A stretch of 64,000 bases of DNA from positions 1,109,714-1,173,713 of the forward strand of contig CAWCMS010000002.1 in assembly GCA_963796675.1 (NCBI GenBank), read 5' to 3'. Below, piece after piece: positions 1 to 9,780 of the stretch. The notes below the pieces were generated by a model. It saw only the letters and a list, made by a program, of their open reading frames with translations, had not been told where the DNA came from and ran no database searches. Origin of the DNA: CAWCDJ01 sp963796675. GTDB taxonomy: Bacteria > Acidobacteriota > Terriglobia > Bryobacterales > Bryobacteraceae. Positions within the stretch are counted from its first letter, which is position 1. Every line of letters starts with the position of its first letter. A program made the translations under genes and the position numbers.

Positions 1-2
1 GT

Positions 3-1453
3 ATGGCATATCGCGATCTGCGCGAATTCATTCGCGCGCTGGAACAGAAGAACGAACTGAGGCGCATTCCTTTTGAGGTGGACCCGATCCTCGAGATCAC
101 CGAATTCGCCGACCGCGCCGTGAAAAGCGGCGGACCGGCGCTGCTTTTCGAAAAGCCGAAGGGCTCCGCCGTGCCGCGTGCTGATCAACGCCTTCGCCTC
201 CATGCGCAAGATGGAGATCGCGCTCGAAGTCGATTCGGTGGAAGAAGTGGCGGCGCGCATCGTGGAATTCCTGGAGATGCGCATGCCCGAGGGGCTGATC
301 GGCAAACTGAAAATGCTGCCGAAACTGGCGGACATGGGCGCATTCTTCCCGAAGACGGTCTCCAAAGCTCCGTGCCAGGAAGTAGTGCGGACCGAGGGCT
401 TTTCGCTGTTCGACTACCCCGTGCTGCAATGCTGGCCGGAAGATGGCGGGCGCTTCATTACGCTGCCGCTGGTGTTTTCGCGCAATCCCGATACCGGCAA
501 GCGCAACTGCGGCATGTACCGCATGCAGGTGTTCGACGAGCGCACCGCCGGCATGCACTGGCAGACCCACAAGCAGGGCGCGGAGCATTACCGCCGCACG
601 CGCCATCACGGCGCGAAACGCATGGACGTCGCGGTGGCGATCGGCGCCGACCCGGCCACCATGTACTCCGCCATTCTGCCGCTGCCGCCCGATCTCGACG
701 AGATGATGATCGCCGGCTTCCTGCGGCAGAGCCCGGTCGAGATGGTGAAGTGCAAGACCTGCGACCTGGAAGTGCCGGCGCAATGCCGAGATCGTGCTCG
801 AAGGCTACGTGGAACTGGGCGAACTGCGCACCGAGGGCCCGTTCGGCGACCACACCGGCTTCTACTCGCTGGCCGACGAATACCCGGTGTTCCACGTCAC
901 CTGCGTCACGCAGCGCGAGAGCCCGATCTACGCCACGACCATCGTCGGGCCGCCGCCCATGGAGGACTACTACATGGGCAAGGCGATCGAGCGCATCTTC
1001 CTGCCGCTGATGCGGCTGCAATTGCCCGAAGTGCGCGACATCGCGATGCCGCCCGAGGGCGTGTTCCACAACTTGATTCTGGTGTCGATCCGCAAGTCGT
1101 ACCCCGGCCACGCGCGCAAGGTGATGCACTCGATCTGGGGCACGGGCCAGGCGATGTTCTCGAAGTGCATCGTGGTGGTGGACGAAGACGTGGACGTGCA
1201 GAACTATCGCGAAGTGGCCTGGAAGGCGCTGAATAACATCGACCCGCAGCGCGATATCGAATTCGTGTTGGGCCCGGTCGATTCGCTGGATCATTCCAGC
1301 CGCCTGCCGAATTACGGCTCGAAGATGGGGATCGACGCCACGCGGAAGTGGCCCGGCGAAGGCTTCACGCGTCCGTGGCCGGACGTGATCCGCATGACTC
1401 CGGAAGTGAAGAAGCGGGTGGATGAAATGTGGAGGAAGGCGGGGCTGGGGTGA
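3..1453 (+). CDS. ubiD: UbiD family decarboxylase (frameshifted)
   Basis: Prenylated-FMN-dependent decarboxylase of the UbiD family, which removes the carboxyl group of the aromatic precursor in ubiquinone or menaquinone synthesis. The N-terminus MAYRDLREFIRALE is the usual UbiD start, and the product of about 483 residues has the family length. The reading is split over three frames. An extra C near 178 breaks the reading inside KGSAVPVLINAFAS, and another near 781 breaks it inside EVPANAEIVLEG; both repairs restore family sequence. Later blocks such as GPPPMEDYYMGKAIER and VSIRKSYPGHARKVMHSIWG fit the family C-terminal half. The gene opens at the window edge, so its ribosome site is not visible. 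Decay is possible, but the pattern of single extra bases with otherwise intact sequence favours sequence error. Acidobacteria use menaquinone, so that pathway is the likely role (inference). Confidence 0.88.
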
Positions 1454-1691
1454 AACTGCGGTCATAGTCTTCGATCAGCAGCGCCAAGAGCCGGTAGAGT
1501 TTGGTTTCCTCCGATTTGCGTTTGGGGCCTTTGCGGAGCAGTTCCCCCAACTTTTTATGCATCGCATCGTACTGCTTGTCATTCTCGATCGCAATTGATG
1601 TTCCCAAGAGAGGAACAACTGTCAAGGTTGCATTCGTGATGCGCGCCGAACGCCACATTCCGCTCGCGATCACCTTGTACCTTGAAATCAT
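1454..1691 (-). pseudogene. HigA-type antitoxin N-terminal relic
   Basis: An open stretch whose residues from about 34 to 79 (IENDKQYDAMHKKLGELL, then ETKLYRLLALLIEDYD) look like the N-terminal region of HigA/XRE-type antitoxins, where a short helical segment ends in L-x-x-L-I-E-D-Y before the helix-turn-helix. The helix-turn-helix itself is absent: the frame runs straight into the antisense of the ubiD 3' end at 1453. I therefore read this as a truncated remnant. No HigB-like toxin is visible nearby. The first 33 codons have no clear resemblance and the start is uncertain. Confidence 0.4.
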
Positions 1692-1716
1692 CGCCGATGT
1701 GGGCTATGAATGAACT

Positions 1717-2115
1717 GTGGCCACATACGGGACATCTCCCGTTGAGTTTGCCGCGCACGCATCAGAGCGGGCGGCGGCGCTCGTTCACGAGGACTTCAAG
1801 AGCGGGTTGAGTTCGCTCGGCGCGATTGCAACGATTGCGCCGTTCGTAGGCATACTCGGCACGTTGGCGGGCATCTTCGAAGCACCCCAGGCAATAGGCA
1901 CCGAGAAAACGACGGTTATGGCGAACCTTTTTGGCAGACTGTCTATCGCTTGTATGCCGGCAGCGGTTGGCCTTTTGCTGGGCCTCATGTCCCAGTATGG
2001 ATCCAGGCTTCTCTCGGGAATGGTAAGCTGCTTCGATCGCGAAATGGAGGACGCGGTTCTTCGGCTGACAAAGGAGTTAACCCGTCATCATGGGCGCTCT
2101 GGCCGCTGTTTTTGA
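1717..2115 (+). CDS. ExbB/TolQ/MotA-like channel protein, short
   Basis: 132 residues from a GTG start, with two hydrophobic segments (IATIAPFVGILGTLAGIF at about 37-54 and a second near 77-93, around MPAAVGLLLGLM). The AP-x-x-G-I-L-G-T-x-x-G-I pattern is the signature of the MotA/TolQ/ExbB proton-channel domain, which energises outer-membrane transport through TonB. Typical ExbB proteins are about 200-240 residues with an extra N-terminal membrane helix, which is missing here. An ATG at 1706 in another frame opens a different short peptide, so a frameshift may hide the true N-terminus. No ExbD or TonB gene is adjacent. It sits in a patch of broken genes between ubiD and a TPR gene, so it may be a fragment. 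Confidence 0.55.
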   Translation: MATYGTSPVEFAAHASERAAALVHEDFKSGLSSLGAIATIAPFVGILGTLAGIFEAPQAIGTEKTTVMANLFGRLSIACMPAAVGLLLGLMSQYGSRLLSGMVSCFDREMEDAVLRLTKELTRHHGRSGRCF

Positions 2116-2190
2116 AAGACGATCAACTGAGTTCATCAGGTGCAGGGAATACCGACACAGTCATCTTCTGAGTTGAAGCCCGCCAAGTCT

Positions 2191-3051
2191 TCAGCGTTGT
2201 GGCTTCCAGCGGTTCAACGGGTTCGGAGCGGACGGGCATTTCTGAAGGTAATCGAATGGGCCGCCGTTCCGCCACAGCCTTTCTCTTGCGCGGTCCAGAT
2301 TGTTCGCGGTGCGCGTGTCTTCGCTGAATCGACGCGTGTCGCCGCACTGGATTTCTGCACGAAGCCAGTATAGAGTTGCGAGATAGCCCATCAGATCCAA
2401 ATCGCCCTTCCTGAGGTCCAACGCCCGCGTGACGAGTAGCACGCCTTCGTGGATGCGGTCTCGATTTCTGCGGCCCGCATCGGGGCACCCCGGCGATTGG
2501 ATGTACGCGCCTCTTCGAGTGGTATTCACTTCTCCCTGTGTGGACTGCGCCAGGTCTGCCCAACTGCGCCGCAGATCCATGGACACAACTCCGCAGAGTG
2601 CTTCCGGGTCGTTCGGGTTCACAATGAGCGCTTTGCGATAATTCGATTCCGCATCGTCCAGCCGGTTGAACTCGTATGAGAGATAGGCGAGGCTCGTCAG
2701 GGCCTCCGTGTGATTCGGATCGAGCGCTAGTGCCTTTGCGTATTCCCGGAACGCTAATGCGCATGCCTGCTCGTCGGGACCAGGCTCGGCATTGGGGTGG
2801 CAATTGTCATTGGCCGACAAAGCCAGGAGGAAATGCGCTTCTGCCAGGGTGGGATTGAGGTCCACTGCCCTTTGTGCGTGATGGAGGGCTTCGCCGGTGT
2901 TTCCCTTGTCGCGCGCCGCTCTGGCGGCCGCGAGTTCGGCGTTCGCATTGATTGCTTGCGGCGCTGCAGGAAAGGTCCAGATGACGAAGAGCGTCAGTAG
3001 CCTGACTGTAAACTCAAATCGGAGCGCCACATCAGAATTTGACACCGTCAA
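2191..3051 (-). CDS. TPR-repeat secreted protein
   Basis: 286 residues. The N-terminus carries a hydrophobic stretch (TVRLLTLFVIWTFPAAPQA, about 14-32) that looks like a signal peptide or membrane anchor. The rest is tetratricopeptide repeats, seen as repeated A-x-x-x-x-D-P-N-x-x-E-A patterns (ALALDPNHTEALTSLAYLS, then ALIVNPNDPEALCG). TPR proteins act as binding scaffolds; no catalytic domain is visible and the partner is unknown. Two later regions carry many charged residues and cysteines. It stands alone, ending about 75 bases from the ExbB-like gene and starting about 70 bases from tRNA-His. Confidence 0.72.
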   Translation of the reverse strand: MTVSNSDVALRFEFTVRLLTLFVIWTFPAAPQAINANAELAAARAARDKGNTGEALHHAQRAVDLNPTLAEAHFLLALSANDNCHPNAEPGPDEQACALAFREYAKALALDPNHTEALTSLAYLSYEFNRLDDAESNYRKALIVNPNDPEALCGVVSMDLRRSWADLAQSTQGEVNTTRRGAYIQSPGCPDAGRRNRDRIHEGVLLVTRALDLRKGDLDLMGYLATLYWLRAEIQCGDTRRFSEDTRTANNLDRARERLWRNGGPFDYLQKCPSAPNPLNRWKPQR

Positions 3052-3118
3052 ATCCTATATGTTCCGGTCTTTTAATATGAGTTCGATTAATGGCGCAGAG
3101 AGCGCCATCACAAGCTGG

Positions 3119-3193
3119 GGTGGGTAGAGGGATTCGAACCCTCGACTTTCGGAACCACAATCCGACGCTCTACCAAGCTGAGCTATACCCACC
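3119..3193 (-). tRNA. tRNA-His (GTG)
   Basis: On the minus strand the acceptor stem GTGGGTA pairs with TACCCAC, preceded by the extra G-1 that is diagnostic of tRNA-His and pairs with C73. The D arm (GCTCAGCTTGGTAGAGC), the anticodon loop TTGTGGT with anticodon GTG, and the T arm GAGGGTTCGAATCCCTC are all intact. CCA is not encoded directly after the discriminator. Confidence 0.97.
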
Positions 3194-3232
3194 GCGATGT
3201 GATCTTTGAACAGTTTAACATGAGCCGCTGCT

Positions 3233-4852
3233 TTACGGCTCCCGGATCGTGAGCACACGGTCAGTCGGAACGCCGTCCAGCATCGTCGTCGCGCCGGAGG
3301 GCCAGTGGACGCTGATGGCATCGGCGTGCGCGGCGCCCAGGCCGAAGTGGAGACGCAGGTCGTTCTGCGAAAGGTAGCTGCCGCCGCTGCGGACTTCATC
3401 GATCTGCTTGCGGCCTCCGGCCTCCACCGTCACTCGCGCGCCGATCGCGCTGCGGTTCGAGCGCGAGCCGGTCAATTGCACGAGCAGCCAGTGGCCGGCG
3501 GCGCGCGTTTCCTGCTTCCAGAGCGAGGGCGGCTCGTTCTGGTTGTTGACCAGCACTTCGAGCGTGCCGTCGTTATCGATATCACCGACGGCGAGGCCGC
3601 GCGCGGAGTGGCGGCTCACGATCGCCGGGCCGGATGCGGCCGAAATGTCCTCAAACGTGCCCTTGCCGGTGTTGTGGTAGAGGATGGCGCGGTCGCGGTA
3701 GCGGATGTCGGTGCCCAGGCGGTCGATCTCGGGGAAGACGTGGCCGCTGACCAGGATCAGGTCCTTCCAGCCGTCGTTGTCGAAGTCGAAAAACGCGGTG
3801 CCCCAGTTGACGAAGCGGGTGTTCTGGCCGAGTCCGGCGGCGGTGGTGACGTCGTCGAACTGGCCGTCGCCGGTGTTGCGATAGAGGGTCTCGCGCTCGT
3901 CGGAAAAATTGGTGCGGAAGATGTCGAGGCGGCCGTCGCCGTCGTAGTCGGCGGAGGCGATTCCCATGCCGGAAAGTGAGCGGCCGTTTTCGTCGTAGGC
4001 CACGCCGCGGGCCACGCCCTCCTCGGTGAAGGTGCCGTCGCCCTGGTTGACGAACAGCAGCGACGGCGTCTGGTCGCAGGCGACGTAGATATCGGGGCGG
4101 CCGTCGTCGTTCACGTCCTGCGCCATCACGCCGAGGCCGTAGTGGCCGGTTACCTTGGCGATGCCCGAACGCTCGGAGACGTCTTCGAAAGTGCCGTCGC
4201 CGCGATTGTGATAGAGGATGTTGCTGTCGAAGGGCAGGCCGCGCGGGCCGCAGTTCACGGCCAGGCCGCGGTAGAAGCAGTAGGGATTCGCGCCGGGCTT
4301 CGGCGTGGTGGCGAAGTCGAATTTCAGGTAGTTGGCGACGAAGAGGTCGAGGTGGCCGTCGCTGTCGTAGTCGAAGAAGGCGCAGCCGGTGTTGTAGCGG
4401 GTGCGGTCCTGGGTCAGATGGACCTTCGCGGTGACGTCTTCGAAGCGCTTGCCGCCTAAGTTGCGGTACAGGTGATTCTGGCCCCAGTAAGTGACGAATA
4501 AGTCGGTGTAGCCGTCGTTGTCATAGTCGCCGGCGCAGACTCCCTGACCCCAGCCGGAAGAGGTCAGGCCGAGCGCGGCGGTGACGTCGGTGAAATGGCC
4601 GTTGCCGCCGTTGTGGTACATGCGGTTGGTACCGCCCTGGCCGGAGACGACGAAGATGTCAGGGTAGCCGTCGTTGTCGTAATCGATGAAGGCCACGCCG
4701 CTGCCGGTCGTTTCGATGATGTACTGCTTCGTGGTGTCGCCGCCGTTCGGGAAAGAGTGTGTGAGGCCGGCCTCGGCGGCGATGTCGCGGAAGTGCGGCG
4801 GCTGGCCGGCGGCCAGTGCGAAGACCAGCGCAAGTGCGGCGGCGGATTTCAT
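3233..4852 (-). CDS. CRTAC1-type FG-GAP/ASPIC-UnbV protein
   Basis: 539 residues. A short signal peptide (residues 1-17) is followed by repeated FG-GAP/VCBS units with calcium-binding D-x-D-x-D-G loops (VAFIDYDNDGYPDIFVVSG, CAFFDYDSDGHLDLFVANY and others) that form a beta-propeller at about 50-430. The C-terminus has the ASPIC/UnbV module, shown by NRSAIGARVTVEAGG and SGGSYLSQNDLRLHFGLG. Family members are exported and thought to act in adhesion or ligand binding; no enzymatic role is established. The start ATG overlaps the stop of the upstream TPR gene by four bases (ATGA), so the two are probably translated together. The reading frame is intact. Confidence 0.92.
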   Translation of the reverse strand: MKSAAALALVFALAAGQPPHFRDIAAEAGLTHSFPNGGDTTKQYIIETTGSGVAFIDYDNDGYPDIFVVSGQGGTNRMYHNGGNGHFTDVTAALGLTSSGWGQGVCAGDYDNDGYTDLFVTYWGQNHLYRNLGGKRFEDVTAKVHLTQDRTRYNTGCAFFDYDSDGHLDLFVANYLKFDFATTPKPGANPYCFYRGLAVNCGPRGLPFDSNILYHNRGDGTFEDVSERSGIAKVTGHYGLGVMAQDVNDDGRPDIYVACDQTPSLLFVNQGDGTFTEEGVARGVAYDENGRSLSGMGIASADYDGDGRLDIFRTNFSDERETLYRNTGDGQFDDVTTAAGLGQNTRFVNWGTAFFDFDNDGWKDLILVSGHVFPEIDRLGTDIRYRDRAILYHNTGKGTFEDISAASGPAIVSRHSARGLAVGDIDNDGTLEVLVNNQNEPPSLWKQETRAAGHWLLVQLTGSRSNRSAIGARVTVEAGGRKQIDEVRSGGSYLSQNDLRLHFGLGAAHADAISVHWPSGATTMLDGVPTDRVLTIREP

Positions 4853-5939
4853 TTGGCGGGAGGCTTTTCGCCCAGTTTCTTCAGAAAATCCGTGAACTCG
4901 CCCTCGGGCGGCCGCTGGAGTTTTTCGAGGATCTGCTGCTGCTCTTTGGCCTGATCGGGGTGGCCCGAATTGCGGTAGGCCAGCATCAGGTTGTAGTGGG
5001 CGCCTTCGTTGCTCGGCTGCGAGCCGACTACGTGTTCGAGCAGCGGAATGGCCTGCGAGTACTCCTTGGCCTGGAGGTGCATCTTGGCCAGCGCGAGCGC
5101 CGGTTCCGCGAAATCCGGACTGAGGTCGAGCGCCTTCTGAAAGTGCGGACGCGCCTCGGCAGGCTTGCCGGTGACGTTCTGGATCTGCCCGATCTGGAAC
5201 TCGGCCGCGGCATCGGAGGGGTTCAGAGCAAGTTCCGCTTCGAACTCTTTGCGGGCGTGCGGTCAGGGCTTGCGGATCGTGCGACTCCAGCAGGATGGCG
5301 CGGCCCAGGCGGAAATGCAGGTTGACCGTTTGCGGACTCTTGGCGATGGCTTTGCGATACTCGGCGGCGGCTTCGGCGTAGCGGTTCTGGGTTTCGAAGA
5401 TCTCGGCGGAGAGCTGGTTGACGCGGTACGAGGCGGGCGTATTCTCGAACATGCGCCGGGTCACGTCGTTGAACGCTTTCATGTGGAGCCGCGCGGCCTG
5501 GTAGAGGACGTCGGCGTCGTTCGGATACTTCGCTTCGAGCTGCGTGGCGACGGCCAGCGCTTTGTCGGTCGAGCCGCCGGCACTCAGGCACTGCACCAGC
5601 GCGAGGCCGGCGAGGCGGTTGAGTTCGGGGTCGGCCGATTTCTGGAATCGGGTGGTGAGTTCGCCGATCGGCGTCCTGGCAGCGTCCGCCGGCAGCTTTC
5701 GCGAGCGCCAGAAATTCACGGGCATGTTCGTCAGAGGGGTTTTGGGTGACGGCAGTCTGGAGCAGGCGGGCCGCCTCGATGTAGCGGCCCTGCGCAAAGG
5801 CCGAGATTCCCTGTTCGGTGAGCGATGTGGCAGCGACAAGCGATGCGGCGAGGAAGAAGAGAAGTCCGAGGCCTCTTGCCCGCTCCCTCACGGTCGCGGC
5901 TCTGTGGTAACGCGGCAGAGAATTAGTGGCCGGCATCAT
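4849..5939 (-). CDS. TPR protein coupled to CRTAC1 gene (frameshifted)
   Basis: About 363 residues once two frameshifts are bridged (near 5700, after AREFLALAKA, and near 5250, where the reading moves into ARKEFEAELALNPSD). An N-terminal hydrophobic segment (LGLLFFLAASLVAATSL) suggests export. The rest is TPR repeats, for example YAEAAAEYRKAIAKSPQTV and YSQAIPLLEHVVGSQPSNEG. It ends in KKLGEKPPAK, and its stop overlaps the start of the FG-GAP/ASPIC-UnbV gene. The same pairing of TPR and CRTAC1-type proteins occurs in the next unit of this cluster, so the proteins probably work together at the cell envelope (inference). The exact start among two adjacent ATG codons is unclear. Confidence 0.8.
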
Positions 5940-6168
5940 CGAGCATCAGGTCCGAGTTCGAGAGTCGATGGTGCTGCTGCGCTTCGTAGTAGCGGAAGGA
6001 AAGCAGCGGCGGCGCGCCGGGAGCGATCTGCCGGGACGGCGCGACCCGGGCATCGGGCGGCTCGCCGATTTCGAGCACGCGTCCCGACTCCGCGACCTGC
6101 CGGGTCAGGCTGCCGACATCGTCCGTGCCGGCCGCCGCGGCCATCATCAATAACAACAGGACCCTCAT
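5923..6168 (-). CDS. Small exported protein of unknown function
   Basis: 81 residues starting MRVLLLLMMAAAAG, a clear signal-peptide-like N-terminus. The mature part has no domain I recognise. Its start overlaps the stop of the upstream TPR gene by four bases (ATGA), and its stop lies within the start region of the downstream TPR gene. This tight packing on both sides is the best evidence that it is a real gene and part of the FG-GAP/TPR operon. Confidence 0.6.
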   Translation of the reverse strand: MRVLLLLMMAAAAGTDDVGSLTRQVAESGRVLEIGEPPDARVAPSRQIAPGAPPLLSFRYYEAQQHHRLSNSDLMLDDAGH

Positions 6169-7307
6169 TGCACTTCGAGCTCCTTGAGCGCCTGGAGTGC
6201 GAGCGGACTCCCAGGCTTGCGATCGAGCAGCACGCGCATCACCTCGCGCGCCCGTTCGCGTTCGCCCATGCGGATGAACGTCCGCGAAAGATTCAGGTAC
6301 AGTATATCTTCGTCGGGCGCCACCTGCAGGCCGTAGCGGAACGCCGCAATCGCGTCGTTGGGACGGCCGGTATTCATGTACAGCACGGCGAGGTTGTTGA
6401 TGGCGCCGGCATCATCGCGGCGGATCGAGATGGCCTGTTCGAAGAGCTTCCGCGCTTCGTCCGTCTTGCCGGCCTTGGCAAGCAGCAGGCCGAGCTTGTT
6501 GGCGGCGTCGCCGCTTTTCGGGTCGGCCGAGAGGGCGCGGCGATAAAGGCGTTCGGCTTCGGCGGTGTCGCCGAGCTTTTCCTGCATCTCGCCGGCGTTC
6601 ACCAGGGCGTAAGGCAGGTCGGGGCCGAGCACGAGGGCATGCTCGTAGTGACCGAGCGCTTTGCGCGGATTACCGGCGGCGGCATCCACGCCGCCGAGTT
6701 CGTTCCAGGCTTCGGGCAGGTTCGGGTCGAGCGCCACGGCGCGTTCGAGCGCCTGACGGGCCGGGTCGAGACGCTTGGCATCCAGGTGAATGCGGCCGAT
6801 GGCGAATAGCGTCCGCGGATTGTTCGGGAAACGGCGCAGAGCCTCTTCCAGGTAGGGAAGCGCCTGTTCGCCGTAGCCCGCCATCATCATGGCGCCGCCG
6901 ATCTTGAAGTAGTCGCGCGTCGGCATGCCGTGGAAGACACCCGCGAACGGCAGAGCGCGCGGATCGGGCACCGGGCCGTCGATCGTGCGGACGTCCTGCT
7001 GCGCCGCGGCGGCCTCGGGAGCTTCGGCGTAGACCTTGCGGACGCGGCTTTGGGAATCGATCAGGAACCAGAGGGGCGTCGCGAGATCGGCGCGGTAATC
7101 GAACAGGTAGCGGCGAAGGATCGCGTAGGCGGCGGCGAGGTCAGCCGGCGCGTCCGCAGGTCGAGGCTTTGAGTCGGCACGCCGGAGCCGCGGCAGCGTC
7201 TCTCCCGAATGCAGCACGAGGAGCGCGGGGCCGGTACGTTTCTCGGGTAGCGGCACGGGTTCGCGCAGCCACGTGGTGAACAGGCGCGCCTGGTTATCCG
7301 CGGCCAT
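6165..7307 (-). CDS. TPR-repeat protein, possibly C-terminal half of a longer protein
   Basis: 380 residues. The first 125 residues lack repeats and include WFLIDSQSRVRKVYAEAPE, which recalls thioredoxin-fold redox proteins. From about residue 130 there are at least six TPR units (for example ALERAVALDPNLPEAWNELG and YRRALSADPKSGDAANKLG). The upstream FG-GAP/ASPIC-UnbV gene ends within about 15 bases of this start. From memory, acidobacterial proteins exist in which an FG-GAP/ASPIC-UnbV region is followed directly by such a TPR region, so the two entries may be one gene of about 1,150 residues split by an indel near 7300-7370. The frame itself is intact to its stop. Confidence 0.8.
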   Translation of the reverse strand: MAADNQARLFTTWLREPVPLPEKRTGPALLVLHSGETLPRLRRADSKPRPADAPADLAAAYAILRRYLFDYRADLATPLWFLIDSQSRVRKVYAEAPEAAAAQQDVRTIDGPVPDPRALPFAGVFHGMPTRDYFKIGGAMMMAGYGEQALPYLEEALRRFPNNPRTLFAIGRIHLDAKRLDPARQALERAVALDPNLPEAWNELGGVDAAAGNPRKALGHYEHALVLGPDLPYALVNAGEMQEKLGDTAEAERLYRRALSADPKSGDAANKLGLLLAKAGKTDEARKLFEQAISIRRDDAGAINNLAVLYMNTGRPNDAIAAFRYGLQVAPDEDILYLNLSRTFIRMGERERAREVMRVLLDRKPGSPLALQALKELEVQ

Positions 7308-9623
7308 GGGCGGCGGACGGCAATTCAGCGGGCGGCCGCAGACGTTCGGACCGCAATTCGGCCTCGCCTTCGGTCACCTCGATATAGGAATCCGGCTTCG
7401 AGAGGAGGCAACTCCTGCACCACGCCGGATGGCCACGTCACCCGGACCTTTTCCGCGCGCCTGCGGCTGCCGAGCCCGAAATGCAGGCGCTTGGTGTGCT
7501 GCGAGAGATAGCCGGAGCCTGCCGCCAGCCACTTCACCTGACCATCTACCTCTACGCGCGCGCCCACGGCGTCGCGGTTCGACTTGGTTCCGCGTAGCGC
7601 GATCACCAGCCGTTCTTTCGGCACACCGCAGCCATTCTGGAAAATGCGGACCTGCGGCCCGAGCCGGTTCTTGACTACGAGGTCCAGGTTTCCGTCGCCG
7701 TCGAAATCGATGAAGCCGAAGGCGCGGCTGTCTTCGGCCACGTCGATGCCGCTGACGCCGGAGAAATCGTAGTAGCGGCTGCCGCGCCGCGCATAGAAGA
7801 TGTTGGGCTCCGGACCGGCCCAGCTATATTCGCCGCGGATCAGCTGGTTGATGGCGTTCCAGCCGTTCTCGTACTCCGGCGCGTGCGCCTGTTTCACAGG
7901 CGACTTCGAGACCACCTGCCGGTAGAAGTAACTCATCAGATCCACCCGGCTGTTGTTACTCAACATACCGCAGGCAATATACATCTCCGGAGTGCCGTCG
8001 TTATCGAAATCGCACCCGTCGCAGGACCACGCCCAGTGGCCCATCTCGATGCCCTGGGTATCTCCGGTGTAAGTGAAGGTCGCCGTCGCCGTCGATTGTG
8101 ATACAGCGAGTTACCCTTGACGTGCCTGCGGTAGAGGTCCCGCACGGCGGGATCGTCCTTCGGCGGGCCGAACGCCGGGTCGTTGACGATCCTCTGGCCG
8201 CAGGCGCTCCACATGTTCGAGACCAGCAGGTCGGGCCGGCCGTCGCCATCGTAATCGAACCAGGCGGCGCTCATGCCGGGGCCGATGTCGTCGACTCCGG
8301 CCTCTTCTGCCACGTCGTGGAAGCGGCCTTCGGCGTTGCGGTAGAGATTCTTGCGGCCGAAATCGTTGGCGACGTAGAGATCGGGCCAGCCGTCGCCGTT
8401 ATAGTCGCACCAGGCGCCGGCGAAGCTGAAGCGATTGTTGTTGTGGTCCGATGCCGCTCGACTGCGGTCACGTCTTCGAAGAAGCCGGGTCGCGATCGAG
8501 GCAGTTGCGGAAGAGGAAGTTCGGCGGGCCGTTGCGCGCGTCGTGATAAGGCGCGGGATAGCGGTACTGCGCTTCGCTTTGGAAGTAGACGTAGGTGCAG
8601 AAGTAGAGGTCCAGGCGGCCGTCGCGATCGTAGTCCGCCGCGGAGACGCCGGTGAAGGTGCCTTGCGGGCGCGGTGCGAAAGCGGAACGCGTCGGGCAGC
8701 GGCGTGAAGCGGCCTTTGCCGTCGTTGAGGAAGAGCATCGGCTGCGTGGGACGCACCAGCACCAGGTCCTGATGGCCGGAGTTGCGCAGGTCGACGAAGA
8801 GCGCGCAGGCAGTGTCGTCGAGGATGTCGAGGCCGAACTCTTTCGAGACGTCGCGGAAATGGCCGTTGCCGTCGTTATGGTAGAGGCGGTTGGGCAGGCC
8901 GCCGGGCTGGCAGACGTAGATCTCGTCGAGGCCGTCGCCATCGATATCGGCGACGGCGATTCCGTTCTCGCCGTAGACGTCGATGCCGCACGCGGGATCG
9001 AGGCGCGCCCGCCAGTAGGGGACGCCCCTGGTGAGCTGATCGCGAAACGACGCATCGTCGGCGAAGGCTGCGGCGGTCACATCGCGGAACCACGGGCGTT
9101 CGCTCCAGGTCAGGGTCTCTTCGACAGGCTCCAGGTGAGTGACCGCGCCGTCCTTCCAGCCGAACTTCCAGACGCCGACTCGATGCTCCAGCCGGCCGGC
9201 GTTGCGGCTGCGAATGTCATAGCGCACCAGGTCGCCGGGAAGGGAATAGAAGACAGCGCGCCGCACGGCGCCAAGCGACGCACGCCACTTCCGCCAGCCG
9301 CTCGCCGGGTCGCCGGAGTCCTCGAAGATGGCCACCCCTACATCGACGGCGACGCTTCGGTATCGCGAAGGCGCGGGCGACGAACCGGTGCAATCCACGG
9401 CCACCGGGAGATCGCCTGCGGTCAGCGCGGATGCAAGACGTGCTTCGATCTCGACGGCCGTCTTCTCCGCGGGAAACTCGTCGCTGCCCGGCTCGGCGAA
9501 GCGCAACGCCGCTCGATAGGGCGGCTCCTGGCGATACTTGACGGTGAACGGGGAAGAGGCGTGCCCCGTCGAACGGAGCAGCGGCAAGGCTGCACACGCG
9601 GTGAAAAAGTCCCTCCTCCTCAT
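7294..9623 (-). CDS. Tat-exported FG-GAP/ASPIC-UnbV protein (several frameshifts)
   Basis: Starts MRRRDFFTACAALPLL, a twin-arginine signal (RRRDFF). A non-repeat region of about 230 residues comes first, then FG-GAP/VCBS units with D-x-D-G-D-G loops (IAVADIDGDGLDEIYVCQPG, AADYDRDGRLDLYFCTYVY, AAWFDYDGDGRPDLLVSNM, FGFIDFDGDGNLDLVVKN), and finally an ASPIC/UnbV module (NRDAVGARVEVDGQVKW, GSGYLSQHTKRLHFGLG). The reading passes through at least four frames changes, near 8680, 8475, 8090 and 7370, each at a point where the next frame continues the repeat pattern. Depending on the last shift, the stop lies at 7294 or 7325, or the gene continues into the TPR gene. It probably has a role like the shorter paralogue at 3.2-4.9 kb. 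Confidence 0.8.
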
Positions 9624-9714
9624 GCGATTCCCCATTGTAGAGCAAGCCGCCCGGCTCCGCGGCGAAGTTATCCCTTCGCCTATTGAGGTTCGGAGCGTCC
9701 GTTTGAAAGAATGA

Positions 9715-9780
9715 AATCGGAGACCGATGGCACTGCCGGATGTCTCGAAAGGAAGGCAGGGTATGCCTCCTGGCTTTAAC
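9715..9780 (+). other. Possible structured leader upstream of the sensor kinase
   Basis: Between the divergent FG-GAP gene and the sensor kinase, about 245 bases carry no ORF. Part of it can fold: GAGAC near 9720 can pair with GTCTC near 9748 around a small GGC-ACT-GCC hairpin, then GGAAGGCA pairs with TGCCTCC around GGGTA. A strong terminator-like hairpin follows at once. I do not recognise a known riboswitch class. The arrangement could equally be the read-through tail of an unannotated transcript. Confidence 0.25.
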
